48,466 nucleotides of DNA from Ceratorhiza oryzae-sativae (Eukaryota > Basidiomycota > Agaricomycetes > Cantharellales > Ceratobasidiaceae), in the NCBI GenBank assembly GCA_030998015.1, contig JARWMV010000113.1:1-48466 (forward strand), given 5' to 3'. Below, piece after piece: positions 1 through 8,519 of the stretch. The notes under the pieces were generated by a model. It worked only from the letters and a program-made list of their open reading frames with translations. It was not told the origin of the DNA and searched no databases. The stretch's first letter is position 1. Every line of letters begins with the position of its first letter. A program made the position numbers and the translations under genes.

Positions 1-181
1 TGCCAAGGCGGCCCTGGCGTGCGCGCGGCTCGCCGCGAACGCGGCCTCGTTAACAATGCCCACGGGTCGTTGACCCTCCGCTTTATTACCCCTGCCAAGA
101 CGTGCGCTAAAGCGCAGTTCTCTAGGCAGGGCGGCTGAAATCTTGGGTTACACCTAAGATTTTAGCCGATAGAGCGGGGGC
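1..181 (+). repeat. B element, short form, cut by window edge
   Basis: Matches the short B form seen complete at 11947-12157: a CGCCGCGAACGCGGCCTCG stem, a CCACGGGTCGTTGACCC segment, the C-type AAGACGTGCGC module and an AAATCTTGGGTTACACCTAAG hairpin. It abuts the A element at 182. Confidence 0.9.
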
Positions 182-353
182 CCGCGCGCGTTAGTTGCTG
201 GTGGGACTTGTCCCACCAACCAACGTGAGCAATCGCAACCGTTTGCGATTGCTAGTGCGCGGCATAATATCGATATTTAGCCGCCGGCTGAAAATGACGA
301 ACGGTCGTCATTTTCTACGAGGGAATCTTTAGGATTCCCTCTAACGCCGGCGG
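182..353 (+). repeat. A element (172 bp, standard)
   Basis: Begins CCGCGCGCGTTAG and ends CTAACGCCGGCGG, a 13-bp terminal inverted repeat with two mismatches. Inside are separate hairpins built on GTGGGACTTGTCCCAC, CAATCGCAACCGTTTGCG, an ATATCGATAT core, GAAAATGACGAACGGTCG and GAGGGAATCTTTAGGATTC. This copy serves as the reference for the family. Confidence 0.95.
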
Positions 354-631
354 AATCTAGTATTTAGACTTCGTTTTTGAGCGTAAAGGTCTCCTAGAAG
401 AAGGCCAATAAAAATTTCTTTCAATTCCGGGCTCACTGAAAAAGCTTCTTTTTCAGCCTTAGTTAATATTAACCGGCGGGGTTTATCATCAGCCGGGTTA
501 AGGGGAACTAAAGCACCCATCAAAAGGTGGTGGGTTGACCAATCAACTTCAGATGGGGAGCAATAAAGTAAAATTAAACCATCAGAAGTGAATGATTGAG
601 TATAAACAAAACAGATTGAAAATACTACTGA

Positions 632-694
632 TCCCCAAACATGTGCAGCTACGCTGCATTGTTTGGTGGGCAGCAACCCCCCGATATTGTAATG
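632..694. repeat. H palindrome (CCCCAAAC...GTTTGG type)
   Basis: Hairpin around CAGCTACGCTGC flanked by C-rich and G-rich arms, directly abutting the A element at 696. Confidence 0.75.
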
Positions 695-695
695 C

Positions 696-867
696 CCGCC
701 GGCGTTAGAGGGAATCCTAAAGATTCCCTCGTAGAAAATGACGACCGTTCGTCATTTTCAGCCGGCGGCTAAATATCGATATTATGCCGCGCACTAGCAA
801 TCGCAAACGGTTGCGATTGCTCACGTTGGTTGGTGGGACAAGTCCCACCAGCAACTAACGCGCGCGG
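696..867 (-). repeat. A element (172 bp, standard)
   Basis: Reverse orientation. It splits the left-edge LAGLIDADG ORF between its hydrophobic leader and its first catalytic motif. Confidence 0.95.
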
Positions 868-1121
868 CAATGTCGGGGGTCTACGGCGTAAAGTAGTGCT
901 CTAGTTGCTATTATTTTAGTAAAAAGAGAAATTAATTGAAAAGAAAATAGAGCAATAGCTCGATTTGTGTAATTTAATAAAAAAAACATATTTATAATTA
1001 AAGGTAAAGTAATAATCTCTAAATATCCTTCCCTAGCTGTAGCCAAGGTCTCAGATTGCTAGCTTTAGCTAGGAATAAGAACCCCGTACTACTTAGAAGT
1101 ATTATTGTCAAAAGATTCGGC

Positions 1122-1168
1122 CCGCCGGCGTTAGAGGGAATCTTTCGGATTCCCTCTAACGCCGGCGG
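1122..1168. repeat. Solo 47-bp perfect palindrome from A-element end
   Basis: Both ends are the CCGCCGGCGTTAG terminus of A, and the interior is only the GAGGGAATC stem with a TTTCG loop. All other A hairpins are missing. The two arms are exact reverse complements, unlike the imperfect ends of full copies. Confidence 0.85.
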
Positions 1169-1207
1169 CTTGCATGGAAGAATCTCTTTTATTAAAAATT
1201 AACAATG

Positions 1208-1348
1208 CCCCGCTAATCGATACCCCTGCCAAGACGTGCGCTAAAGCGCAGTTCTCTAGGCAGGGTGTAGATTTGCCTTCGCAAATCATCGATTAGTGGC
1301 GCCCTCCGCGCTTAGGCCGCCCTGCGGGCGATCAAAGAGCGCGGAGGG
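1208..1348 (-). repeat. C element (about 141 bp)
   Basis: Outer stem CGCTAATCGAT, the AAGACGTGCGC module, a GATTTGCGAAGGCAAATC hairpin and the CCCTCCGCGC terminal stem. It lies just beyond the 3' end of the cob intron 5 ORF. Confidence 0.9.
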
Positions 1349-1477
1349 TTGTAGTAAAATTTATTCAAACCAGATATAAATTAAAGGGTAATTTCAATAA
1401 GCATACGCTTCTAACTCCAGAACCTACCCAAGTAGCGTCACCCATAAACCAATAGGCCAAACCAACAGGTGACCCCC

Positions 1478-1735
1478 AATAAGGCAATGGCCTCCCAATG
1501 CGTCACAAACGTATTGGGGGGGGCCATTACCTACACCAATCCTTGACATTTCCTAAGGAATTGTCAAGGAATGGCAGTTTGGGGTCAACAGCATGTATTT
1601 ATATATAAATACAATGCTGGATGACCCTACACGCATCGGCTGAAATCTTGGTTTACACCTAAGATTTGGCCGATGCGTGGGGGGTCAATGGCGCCACAAG
1701 TTTTGTGGCGCGCATTGCAATCATTGGGGGTCAGC
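1478..1735. repeat. Compound H element (about 258 bp)
   Basis: Chain of hairpins including CTTGACATTTCCTAAGG, TATTTATATATAAATA and GCCACAAGTTTTGTGGC, bounded by GACCCCCAATAA and ATTGGGGGTC. A near-identical copy is at 22330-22590. It interrupts the cob intron 5 ORF. Confidence 0.85.
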
Positions 1736-1844
1736 TGTTAAACTATCCTTAATGTTTAAGGGCACTATTTTTACTCTATTATTATAGAATTGTGAATATA
1801 GATTATTGAAACAAGGCAGAGTTCTGGTTGCAAATGTTACATAA

Positions 1845-1985
1845 CCCCGCTAATCGATACCCCTGCCAAGACGTGCGCTAAAGCGCAGTTCTCTAGGCAG
1901 GGTGTAGATTTGCCTTCGCAAATCATCGATTAGTGGAGCCCTCCGCGCTTAGGCCGCCCTGCGGGCGATCAAAGAGCGCGGAGGG
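1845..1985 (-). repeat. C element (about 141 bp)
   Basis: Inserted between the SLIKETGNTR and VTFATRTLPCF blocks of the cob intron 5 endonuclease ORF. Confidence 0.9.
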
Positions 1986-2062
1986 TGTCTAGTATTTCCT
2001 GTTTCTTTAATTAGAGAGGATTTTTTTACAGGAGCAGAACCACAAAAATCCTTAAATAAATC

Positions 2063-2320
2063 ATACCCCCGCTTATCGGCTGAAATCTTAGGTGTAACCC
2101 AAGATTTCAGCCGATACGCGTAGACCCGAGGGGTAATGGATATCGAGGCCGCGTTCGCGGCGAGGTATTGCGAGGTACCCTGGAACTTTAAGTTCCAGGG
2201 TACCTCGGAATCAGACGCCGCGCGCACGCCAGGGCCGCCTTGGCTTACATTGACCTTAAGGTCAATATGAGCCAAGCTTGCTTGGCTTAAGCCAAGGCGT
2301 TCGCAGGCGTGCACGGGTCA
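2063..2320 (-). repeat. B element, long form
   Basis: Carries the GGTACCCTGGAACTTTAAG hairpin, the TTGACCTTAAGGTCAA hairpin and the ACCCGTGCACGCC terminus in reverse. The ATG-TATTTATATA segment of other long copies is replaced by the AATCTTAGGTGTAACCCAAG hairpin. Confidence 0.9.
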
Positions 2321-2329
2321 AAAATATTA

Positions 2330-2450
2330 CCCCTGCCAAGACGTGCGCTAAAGCGCAGTTGCCCAGGCAGGGTGATAAACTAAATCACTTTGTTTTTCGC
2401 TTTGTTACCCCTGCCAAGACGTGCGCTAAAGCGCAGTTGCCCAGGCAGGG
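2330..2450. repeat. Two free copies of the 43-bp AAGACGTGCGC module
   Basis: Copies at 2330-2373 and 2408-2450, each a CCCTGCC/GGCAGGG stem around AAGACGTGCGCTAAAGCGC. The same hairpin forms the inner part of C and short B elements. About 34 nt of other sequence lies between them. Confidence 0.85.
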
Positions 2451-2557
2451 GTGATAACCAATCTTGCATTTGATTTACTTTCGGCTCTAAGATTGAACTT
2501 TCTCATGTGGCCGTCACCTAAACGGATTCCAACCAAAATTTCGGAAAGATTATCGTT

Positions 2558-2671
2558 GACCCCCCAAACTGATGCAGCTATGCTGCATTGTTTGGGGGGG
2601 TAATGGCACTCCCAATACGCTGGCCCGTAGGGCGTGCCTTACAGGCTTGGTAACGCATTGGGAGGCCGTTG
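2558..2671. repeat. H palindrome with GCGTTACCAAGCC hairpin
   Basis: A CCCCCCAAAC...GTTTGGGGGG hairpin followed by a CTCCCAATACG...GCATTGGGAG hairpin, inserted just before the first motif of the cob intron 5 ORF. Confidence 0.8.
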
Positions 2672-2731
2672 AGACTAATACTATTTTTTTCCTCTCTAGT
2701 TAGTAGACGAGCACGAATTGGGGAAACACTA

Positions 2732-2872
2732 CCCCGCTAATCGATACCCCTGCCAAGACGTGCGCTAAAGCGCAGTTCTCTAGGCAGGGTGTAGATTTGC
2801 CTTCGCAAATCATCGATTATTGGAGCCCTCCGCGCTTAGGCCGCCCTGCGGGCGATCAAAGAGCGCGGAGGG
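2732..2872 (-). repeat. C element (about 141 bp)
   Basis: Lies at the N-terminal edge of the cob intron 5 endonuclease ORF and ends that ORF's visible open frame. Confidence 0.9.
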
Positions 2873-3218
2873 GAACATTTACTAAATAGATGCGAACCCC
2901 CCCGACCTTTTTTTAGGTTAGGAATATGCCTGACTAGGCAAATAAGGTTGGAATTTATCTTCACTATAATATTTCCATAATCCCCATTTATGTAGATTTG
3001 GCGAAATTTAATAGTGTTACACATAAATTCTCTGAGGGTTTAATGTGTTTAATGCCCTGCTGATAGCCCAATCCTCGTGAATTTTAAGATATTTGCATGT
3101 CTTTTCAGGGATTACAGGTGTCCCAGCATATAGTGTAATTTAATTGACATAATTTGGACAGAAGATGCTCTTTCCCTGTAAGGGACTTCGTTTTCATTAT
3201 ATTTTAAGCCCTTTTCCA

Positions 3219-3306
3219 AGCTAATAAGTGCATTGCTGCTAAAGCTGCTAACACGAATGGTAATAGATAGTGTAATGAGAAGAATCTATTTAAAGTAGCA
3301 TTTGAC
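3219..3306 (-). CDS. cob: cob exon 5 (apocytochrome b)
   Basis: Encodes [18 protein letters not shown] then [11 protein letters not shown], the helix D region with the HYLLPF heme-ligand histidine block. It starts with the third base of a Val codon split by intron 4 and ends after GCT, where intron 5 begins with TTGGAAAAG. Exons 1 to 5 add to 600 nt in one frame. The following block (LHEHG) is not in the window. Confidence 0.93.
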
Positions 3307-3569
3307 CGAGTAGTTGGTAGCCCCCCAAGAAGTTTTTCTCTTGGTCTCGCTACACTCAGCACGTTACCGTACTGTTCGGAGTACATCACTATCTTCAAGG
3401 GCGCGCTAAGCGCGGCCGATTTTTTTTTGCTCTCGGGCCCTTAGGCAGAGAACTAAAGGGGGTTCTGTTAGTAGTGAATAGGCAAATTTAATGAAGAGTA
3501 GTTTGGTAATTTTTGAATTTCTTTAATCCAAAGTTTGAATTGTAGTCCTTTATGTCCAACAAATTTAAC

Positions 3570-3592
3570 GGGCAGCCGCACAGCGCGCTGCT
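3570..3592. repeat. Single copy of the 23-bp minisatellite unit
   Basis: One unit starting GGGCAGCC and ending GCGCTGCT, with one base different from the 13-copy array at 23205-23503. Both sites are followed on the plus strand by AGAATGA and both lie in LAGLIDADG ORFs. The reading frame is open across the unit. Confidence 0.85.
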
Positions 3593-3745
3593 AGAATGAG
3601 CGATAAAATTTATAACACTTTGTAACTCCCGTTTAGATTTTGCAGACAAAGCAAACATATTATTTCTAGTATGTCTTATTTGAACATCTCTCAAATGAAG
3701 TCTTTTGGAAATAGCGCCCATAATGTGAGCATCATACTTCTGATC

Positions 3746-3960
3746 CCGCCGGCGTTAGAGGGAATCCTCAGTTGAGGTAGCCTTGACCATGAGTCCAGGC
3801 TACCTCACATAAAGATTCCCTCGTAGAAAATGACGACCGTTCGTCATTTTCAGCCGGCGGCTAAATATCGATATTATGCCGCGCACTAGCAATCGCAAAC
3901 GGTTGCGATTGCTCACGTTGGTTGGTGGGACAAGTCCCACCAGCAACTAACGCGCGCGCG
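3746..3960 (-). repeat. A element with nested hairpin, variant (about 215 bp)
   Basis: Reverse orientation with a shortened nested GAGGTAGCC hairpin. The left terminus reads one CG longer than normal (GCGCGCGCG then AAATAAGG), so its exact end is uncertain by 1-2 nt. Confidence 0.88.
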
Positions 3961-4100
3961 AAATAAGGTCTAATTCTTTTCCCACTATTTTCTCTTGAGA
4001 TAGAAAAACAACCCTCGGCCTCTATAAATCCCATCAGCCAATTATCAAAATATTCTAATTTAAGGATTTCATCGATAGACAATAAATCATTTGCAACGTC

Positions 4101-4272
4101 CCGCCGGCGTTAGAGGGAATCCTAAAGATTCCCTCGTAGAAAATGACGACCGTTCGTCATTTTCAGCCGGCGGCTAAATATCGATATTATGCCGCGCACT
4201 AGCAATCGCAAACGGTTGCGATTGCTCACGTTGGTTGGTGGGACAAGTCCCACCAGCAACTAACGCGCGCGG
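4101..4272 (-). repeat. A element (172 bp, standard)
   Basis: Inserted in the cob intron 4 ORF between KPES and the NVANDLL block. No clear target duplication at the borders. Confidence 0.95.
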
Positions 4273-4328
4273 ATTCGGGTTTCACTAATATAGGCTCTTT
4301 GTTTTTTCTAACCTGTAAAGTATCCCTC

Positions 4329-4500
4329 CCGCCGGCGTTAGAGGGAATCCTAAAGATTCCCTCGTAGAAAATGACGACCGTTCGTCATTTTCAGCCGGCG
4401 GCTAAATATCGATATTATGCCGCGCACTAGCAATCGCAAACGGTTGCGATTGCTCACGTTGGTTGGTGGGACAAGTCCCACCAGCAACTAACGCGCGCGG
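4329..4500 (-). repeat. A element (172 bp, standard)
   Basis: Inserted in the cob intron 4 ORF after KKFQFA. Only 56 nt of host sequence separate it from the A copy at 4101-4272. Confidence 0.95.
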
Positions 4501-4673
4501 CAAACTGGAATTTTTTTCTAGTCAACAAAGAATATTTATCAAATATAGGAAGAACGTATTCCAACAAATGTTCCATAGTACCTATGGAATAGTTTGAAAT
4601 TACTTCTCCTTTGTCAATACGACCACAACCAACTAATGTCTTTAAATAATGTAATAATTGTAAGTCTCTACTG

Positions 4674-4898
4674 ACCCCCAAACATGTGCAGCTACGCTGC
4701 ATTGTGCATTCCTATTGCAAATCTGTGTAAGTATCGATCTCTCATTTTTACTAAACAAAAAGTACCCTCTCCATCTGTAAGTCCTACCAACCATTGACCC
4801 CCCAAACTGATGCAGCTATGCTGCATTGTTTGGGGGGGTAATGGCCCTCCCAATACGCTGGCCTTACAGGCTTGGTAACGCATTGGGAGGCCATTGAA
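4674..4898. repeat. Two H palindromes in the cob intron 4 ORF
   Basis: A short, partly deleted copy at about 4674-4706 and a full copy with the GCGTTACCAAGCC hairpin at about 4796-4898. Between them lies the first catalytic motif of the ORF. Confidence 0.75.
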
Positions 4899-5128
4899 GA
4901 TATTCGGGGTTAACTCTCTGAGAAGCAGAAGACTGAAAATTCTCCCCAAATTTAGGACGAATTGCAGCTGAAGTAACTTCATTTTTTTCCACCTCGGCGA
5001 ATTTTCCTTTACATTGTGAGATTGTTACTGGAACAATTGGAACCAGTACCCCCAAAGTTGGGACGTTTTCGCATAAACCCGAATTATTCACTATAATGTC
5101 ACCATTATAGGCCGCATAGATCATTAAT

Positions 5129-5150
5129 ACGGAAAAGCCACCCCAGATTA
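5129..5150 (-). CDS. cob: cob exon 4 (apocytochrome b), 22 nt
   Basis: Encodes only IWGGFS plus parts of two split codons (Leu at the 5' side, Val at the 3' side). Cytochrome b has IWGGFSV(D/N)NATL here, so this micro-exon is required for continuity between exons 3 and 5. Confidence 0.9.
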
Positions 5151-5561
5151 CATTATATTATCGCCAAAGTGTTTAATCTTTGTCTTCACCGTCTTAAACG
5201 ATGTTTAGACTATGTCTTCAACCTAGTTCCAAGGTAATGTGCATCCCGACTAAAGTTTGACGTACCAAACGAACAGGTTGTGGGGCTCTCGTGTCGAGCT
5301 TATTGTTGGTATAACTCACTCGTTAGTCGTTGAACGTTCTTAACCCATTGCTAGACTATGAATTAGGTACCTTTCAATGGAATACCTCAAATCTTAGCAA
5401 ATACCGAGTCAAGCTTCGCTGCAAATAGTCTTAATTGGGGATTTTTATAATTAAGATGTCAATGCAATTCACCCCATTTGCCTATAAAACATTACTGTTT
5501 TAAGGAGCCTAATTTCACAGAAACTCGTGCCAAGCCAAAGGCGGGAAATCCTAGCAATACT

Positions 5562-5717
5562 CCGCGCGCGTTAGTTGCTGGTGGGACTTGTCCCACCAAC
5601 CAACGTGAGCAATCGCAACCGTTTGCGATTGCTAGTGCGCGGCATAATATCGATATTTAGCCGCCGGCTGAAAATGACGAACGGTCGTCATCTGAGGATT
5701 CCCTCTAACGCCGGCGG
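5562..5717 (+). repeat. A element with internal deletion (156 bp)
   Basis: Both termini are present, but sequence from TTTTCTACGAGGG through most of the nested hairpin is missing, so TCGTCA runs straight into TCTGAGGATTCC. The remnant of the nested hairpin shows that this copy derives from the long form. Confidence 0.9.
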
Positions 5718-5869
5718 GCCTAAAATTTGAAGCCGGTTTAATCCTTTTAATTTTCCAACTTATTTCGTAAACAAAGTAAATTTGCGTAAAATATAGTCAG
5801 GTAAAATTTGGCTACACTGTGTGGCACGGCTATTATTCGATGGATGCAGCAACCGTGGCATACCACGGC

Positions 5870-6771
5870 TTATTGTGGGAATTTAAGGTTACAGTAACGA
5901 GAACTATTTCGTAAAACTGTTAACCATTTCAAATATTGTATACCTTTAAGTCCAACTAAAGGATGATATCCTGAGAACGAAAAAAAATTGATCACTCTTT
6001 GTATATCAGCTTTAGAAGAGACAGAAAATTGATTATAGATACCTTTTTCAATGCCAATTTTTCGGTTTGTCTCAAACACCAATTTAAAGGCTTCAAATAA
6101 CATACTATGCACTCGTTGTTTTAATGAATAGCAAGCGTCATTGTTGTTTTTTACGTAGAAAGACCCATCAGCCATTGTAAATCCAACAAGCCAATTATTA
6201 AAGAAAGATAAATTCACATAATCTGAAGCTGTTTTAGGCAACTCAAATGTTGTTCCAATTGAAGATTTTGCCAAAGAGATTGCTTGTATTTGATCATAAA
6301 TTTTTATATCATTCTTTAAAACATGCATAGCTAAATCAAACTGAGCTCTTCTAGTTTCAGTTAAAAAAAAAATTCCATGGTGTAATAATAATGGAAAAAT
6401 AACTTCTTGTAAGTCAGTTCGATTAATAACAAGTTTACAAATAGGACTTTTATTGTCCCGGTATACTGTTAATCTCCCCAACTTCAACACAGATTGGATA
6501 TATTCCAATGTAGATTTATCATCTAAATGGATAATAATTACAAGTTTAATGGCTATATATCCTCTGGTTGTTCTAGTTATTTGTATGTAGCCATCACCGT
6601 CTACAAAACCAGCGAAGAAAGCTAGAAATGATGGAGGAATAGACAAATATTCCTTTTTGGCTAATCTTCCACTTTCATTCCCCTTCTTAATTGCATGTGG
6701 ACTAACGGTACCCACAGTAGGCAAAATAGCTGCATTTGCCCATATCGAATAATAATCTGTGATGTTGTTTA
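5870..6771 (-). CDS. cob intron 3 LAGLIDADG homing endonuclease, intact
   Basis: An open frame continues from exon 3 (VEL then NNITDYYSIWANAA) to a stop at 5870, about 300 codons. First motif FLAFFAGFVDGDGYIQITR, second motif NNWLVGFTMADGSFYV about 125 residues later: the two-motif LAGLIDADG_1 layout of group I intron endonucleases and maturases. Both catalytic-position Asp residues are present. It ends before the intron core. This is one of three undamaged endonuclease ORFs in the window. The role (intron homing, possibly splicing help) is inferred from the family. Confidence 0.88.
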
Positions 6772-6832
6772 ACTCTACAAAATCTTGACCGACCCATGGT
6801 ATAGCTGAAAGCAGGTTTGTAATAACAGTCGC
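6772..6832 (-). CDS. cob: cob exon 3 (apocytochrome b)
   Basis: Encodes ATVITNLLSAIPWVGQDFVE, the SAIPW quinone-site loop, plus the first base of a Leu codon completed in exon 4. The 5' border is set by continuity with SLWG of exon 2 and the intron-final G. Confidence 0.94.
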
Positions 6833-6896
6833 CTTTAATCTTTGGTTTATCTTTGTTCAATCAAAAACAGATAAACCCCTGTACTATTTCTAAATC

Positions 6897-7038
6897 CCCT
6901 CCGCGCTCTTTGATCGCCCGCAGGGCGGCCTAAGCGCGGAGGGCTCCACTAATCGATGATTTGCGAAGGCAAATCTACACCCTGCCTAGAGAACTGCGCT
7001 TTAGCGCACGTCTTGGCAGGGGTATCGATTAGCGGGGT
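6897..7038 (+). repeat. C element (about 142 bp)
   Basis: Sits between the intron 2 core and exon 3, inside the 3' terminal part of the intron. Confidence 0.9.
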
Positions 7039-7310
7039 ATGGTTACCACAGATTGATACGTTATATCCTTAGATAGCCTTGTGATAGTACTAGGAAACTA
7101 TAGAATAATGGCGGATAAAAATCCAGTTTCATTCCAAAGTTGTTTGTACTATAAAGATTCCCACTGTACATTAAGCACCATTTCAGGCACCCACCGGTGA
7201 GCCAGTCTGTAGCGGTTTATCGTAACCGACGGTCTTGAACAAGTGTTTTTTAACCGTGTACACCGGCATCGCTTTATTTCGTTATCCTTTTAATACATTA
7301 TCCTAACCAT

Positions 7311-7523
7311 CGCGCTTAGTTCGATAAAGCCTAGGCTTTATCGGCCCAAGCGCGACAGCTCGCCGAGAATCGCTGATTTGCCCGTCGTCATACACTCAGT
7401 GTATGACTTCGGGTTAGGTCCCTTTACAAGGGACCAACCCCGAAGGCAAATCTACGATTCTCGAGGGTTGTGAAATTCACCCCTGCCAAGACGTGCGCTA
7501 AAGCGCAGTTGCCCAGGCAGGGT
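7311..7523. repeat. Cluster of four hairpins
   Basis: In order: CGCGCTTAG/AAGCGCG with an AAAGCCTAGGCTTT core, TCATACACTCAGTGTATGA, GGTCCCTTTACAAGGGACC nested in a C-like GATTTGC...GCAAATC pair, and a free 43-bp AAGACGTGCGC module (about 7480-7523). It looks like a C-type frame into which other palindromes have inserted. Confidence 0.75.
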
Positions 7524-7721
7524 GTAAGCCATTTGAAAATCAAAATTCTCCTCAAATTTTTTGGCTAAAGTATAACACAGAAGAACAATTTATCAATTTG
7601 AGCACCCTAGCCCTCGCGGCACAGTCCTGTACCGTGAGGGTAAGGAGTAAAACTTAAGGTACATAATTCTTTCTATACGATTATTGCAGAACTACTGGAA
7701 ATAAAACTATGGTTTAGTTTG

Positions 7722-8447
7722 TTAAATATAACCGTTTAATTTATAATACATTGAGCCATGAAGGTGAGGTTTAACTATGTCAGCTAAATTTTGCATAGAA
7801 ATTTTAGAAATATAAATAACATATTGATTAGAGTAACCTGTTTTTTGTATAGATGCCTTCAAATTATATTTATCTCTTAATACTTTACATAGTAATTCAT
7901 CATCTTTAAGTGAAAAACTATTAGTACTAAATTTAAACCCTGAGCCTACTGAACCTCCATCATCTGAAAGCCAAACTGCTAAGGCTAAAGGAGATAAATA
8001 GTCACCTATATTGGCAGGTACTATTTTAACACCTTCTTTATAAAACTCTTCATGTAAAAAGTTAAAACTTGAAAATGTATAAGTTTTAAATCTTAAAACA
8101 TATCTTAATTTGCCTCCTACTCCTAATCTAGTCGCCAATTTAGGTTGAATACTATTACAATAACCCAAATCACTTAAATATTTGTGAAACCATAATAAGT
8201 AATGACTATTTGAATGTTCTTGTTGAAAACATATTCTAGTCCCATTTCCGTGTCGCTCAGCTTGAGCATCGCCGAGTATGGAACCTATCAATACACATAA
8301 AGTGTTATAATTATGAGGACCTATACGTTTATAAGATCTAGTTTTAGGAGCAATAAAAGGCAAAGTAGTATTATATAAATTAATCGTTGATTCTATATTT
8401 AATAACTCTTGGAAATATTCAAACCATTTGGGGCACAACTCATAATT
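7722..8447 (-). CDS. cob intron 2 LAGLIDADG homing endonuclease, intact
   Basis: Continues in frame from exon 2 (SLWG then NYELCPKWFEYF) to a stop at 7722, about 241 codons. First motif CVLIGSILGDAQAERHGNG, then WFHKYLSDLGYC, TYTFSSFNFLHEEFYKEG, the second motif region LALAVWLSDDGGSVGSGF, and a C-terminus ending MYYKLNGYI. This is the LAGLIDADG_2 family layout. Acidic residues at GDA and DDG are kept. No repeat has entered it, unlike most relatives in this window. Confidence 0.88.
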   Translation of the reverse strand, partial: NYELCPKWFEYFQELLNIESTINLYNTTLPFIAPKTRSYKRIGPHNYNTLCVLIGSILGDAQAERHGNGTRICFQQEHSNSHYLLWFHKYLSDLGYCNSIQPKLATRLGVGGKLRYVLRFKTYTFSSFNFLHEEFYKEGVKIVPANIGDYLSPLALAVWLSDDGGSVGSGFKFSTNSFSLKDDELLCKVLRDKYNLKASIQKTGYSNQYVIYISKISMQNLADIVKPHLHGSMYYKLNGYI

Positions 8448-8483
8448 ACCCCATAATGACATTTGCCCGAATGGCAAGACGTA
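8448..8483 (-). CDS. cob: cob exon 2 (apocytochrome b), 36 nt
   Basis: Twelve codons, YVLPFGQMSLWG, the invariant PFGQMSLWGATV segment of cytochrome b. Phase 0 at both ends; joins GGT of exon 1 and GCGACT of exon 3. Confidence 0.94.
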
Positions 8484-8519
8484 CAAACTTTAATGTTTAT
8501 TTCATAATAAATTTAAATT

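Larger units (their letters stand above)
354..1110 (-). pseudogene. LAGLIDADG endonuclease ORF, N-terminal part, interrupted
   Basis: The minus strand encodes ADDKPRRL, then LKEIFIGLLLGDLYAQKRS, the first LAGLIDADG motif of a two-motif homing endonuclease (family LAGLIDADG_2). Upstream in the coding direction, 868-1050 encodes a hydrophobic stretch (LIINMFFLLNYTNRAIALF). The two parts are separated by an H palindrome (632-694) and an A element (696-867). Downstream the ORF runs into A and B elements at 353-1 and the second motif is not seen. It may belong to the last cob intron or to an intergenic mobile ORF; I cannot decide. The hydrophobic part is weaker evidence than the motif. Confidence 0.6.
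1366..2735 (-). pseudogene. LAGLIDADG endonuclease ORF of cob intron 5, shattered by repeats
   Basis: Reading right to left, separate blocks match one LAGLIDADG_2 endonuclease in order: LLTREEKNSISL, then LSEILVGIRLGDGHMRKF (first motif), YDLFKDFCGSAP, TFATRTLPCFNNLYSQFY, and finally PVGLAYWFMGDATWVGSG (second motif region). At least five insertions separate the blocks: H at 2558, two 43-bp modules, B at 2063, C at 1845 and a compound H element at 1478. In the second motif the usual DDG reads GDA, so the active site may be damaged as well. The ORF lies 3' of an intron core at about 3020-3130. I regard it as a non-functional relic. Confidence 0.75.
1..3218 (-). other. cob intron 5 (group I), 3' end not found
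   Basis: Begins right after the GCT codon ending exon 5. At about 3020-3130 the minus strand reads CTATCAGCAGGGC and CTCAGAGAATTTATGTG, resembling the P and S elements of group I cores; CAGAGACTTTACGTG occurs at the same place in the atp9, cox3 and nad2 introns. The broken LAGLIDADG ORF follows. No downstream cob exon (LHEHGSNNPLG block) is visible, so either the intron extends past the window or the left-edge ORF belongs to another intron. Confidence 0.6.
3307..5128 (-). other. cob intron 4 (group I)
   Basis: Boundaries come from protein continuity (exon 4 TTTTCCGT joins GTCAAATGCT) and the usual exon-final T and intron-final G. Near the 3' end (about 3310-3420) the minus strand has AAGATAGTGATGTAC, a recognisable S-type element. 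A LAGLIDADG ORF continues in frame from exon 4 and is broken by six insertions. Confidence 0.8.
3488..5128 (-). pseudogene. LAGLIDADG endonuclease ORF of cob intron 4, six insertions
   Basis: The frame runs on from exon 4 (IWGGFSV then LMIYAAYNGD). Blocks in order: QWLVGLTDGEGTFCLVKM (first motif), DLQLLHYLKTLVGCG, RDTLQVRKNKEPIL, NWLMGFIEAEGCFSISREN (second motif) and MGAISKRLHLRDVQIRHTRN to the stop at 3488. This is the LAGLIDADG_1 layout. Insertions: H palindromes near 4796 and 4675, A elements at 4329, 4101 and 3746, and one 23-bp unit at 3570. The last is bridged by an open frame. Both motifs keep an acidic residue (DGEG, EAEG). Translation of the whole protein is impossible without removing the insertions. 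Confidence 0.8.
5151..6771 (-). other. cob intron 3 (group I)
   Basis: The core is clear at about 5170-5420 of the minus strand: GTTCAACGACTAACGAGTGAG (R type) followed by AAGACATAGTCTAA (S type). The LAGLIDADG ORF is fused to exon 3. An A element (5562) lies between the ORF stop and the core. Confidence 0.88.
6833..8447 (-). other. cob intron 2 (group I)
   Basis: The core at about 7160-7290 (minus strand GTGCTTAATGTACAGTGG) matches those of cob intron 1 (about 10000) and cox3 intron 2 (about 29050). The ORF is fused to exon 2. A C element (6897) lies 64 nt from the 3' splice site and a hairpin cluster (7311-7523) lies between ORF and core. Confidence 0.85.

Noticed and set aside
1122..1168. 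Intrinsic (rho-independent) terminator
   Set aside because: Perfect palindrome without a T tract, identical to A-element ends; mitochondrial genes do not use this terminator type.
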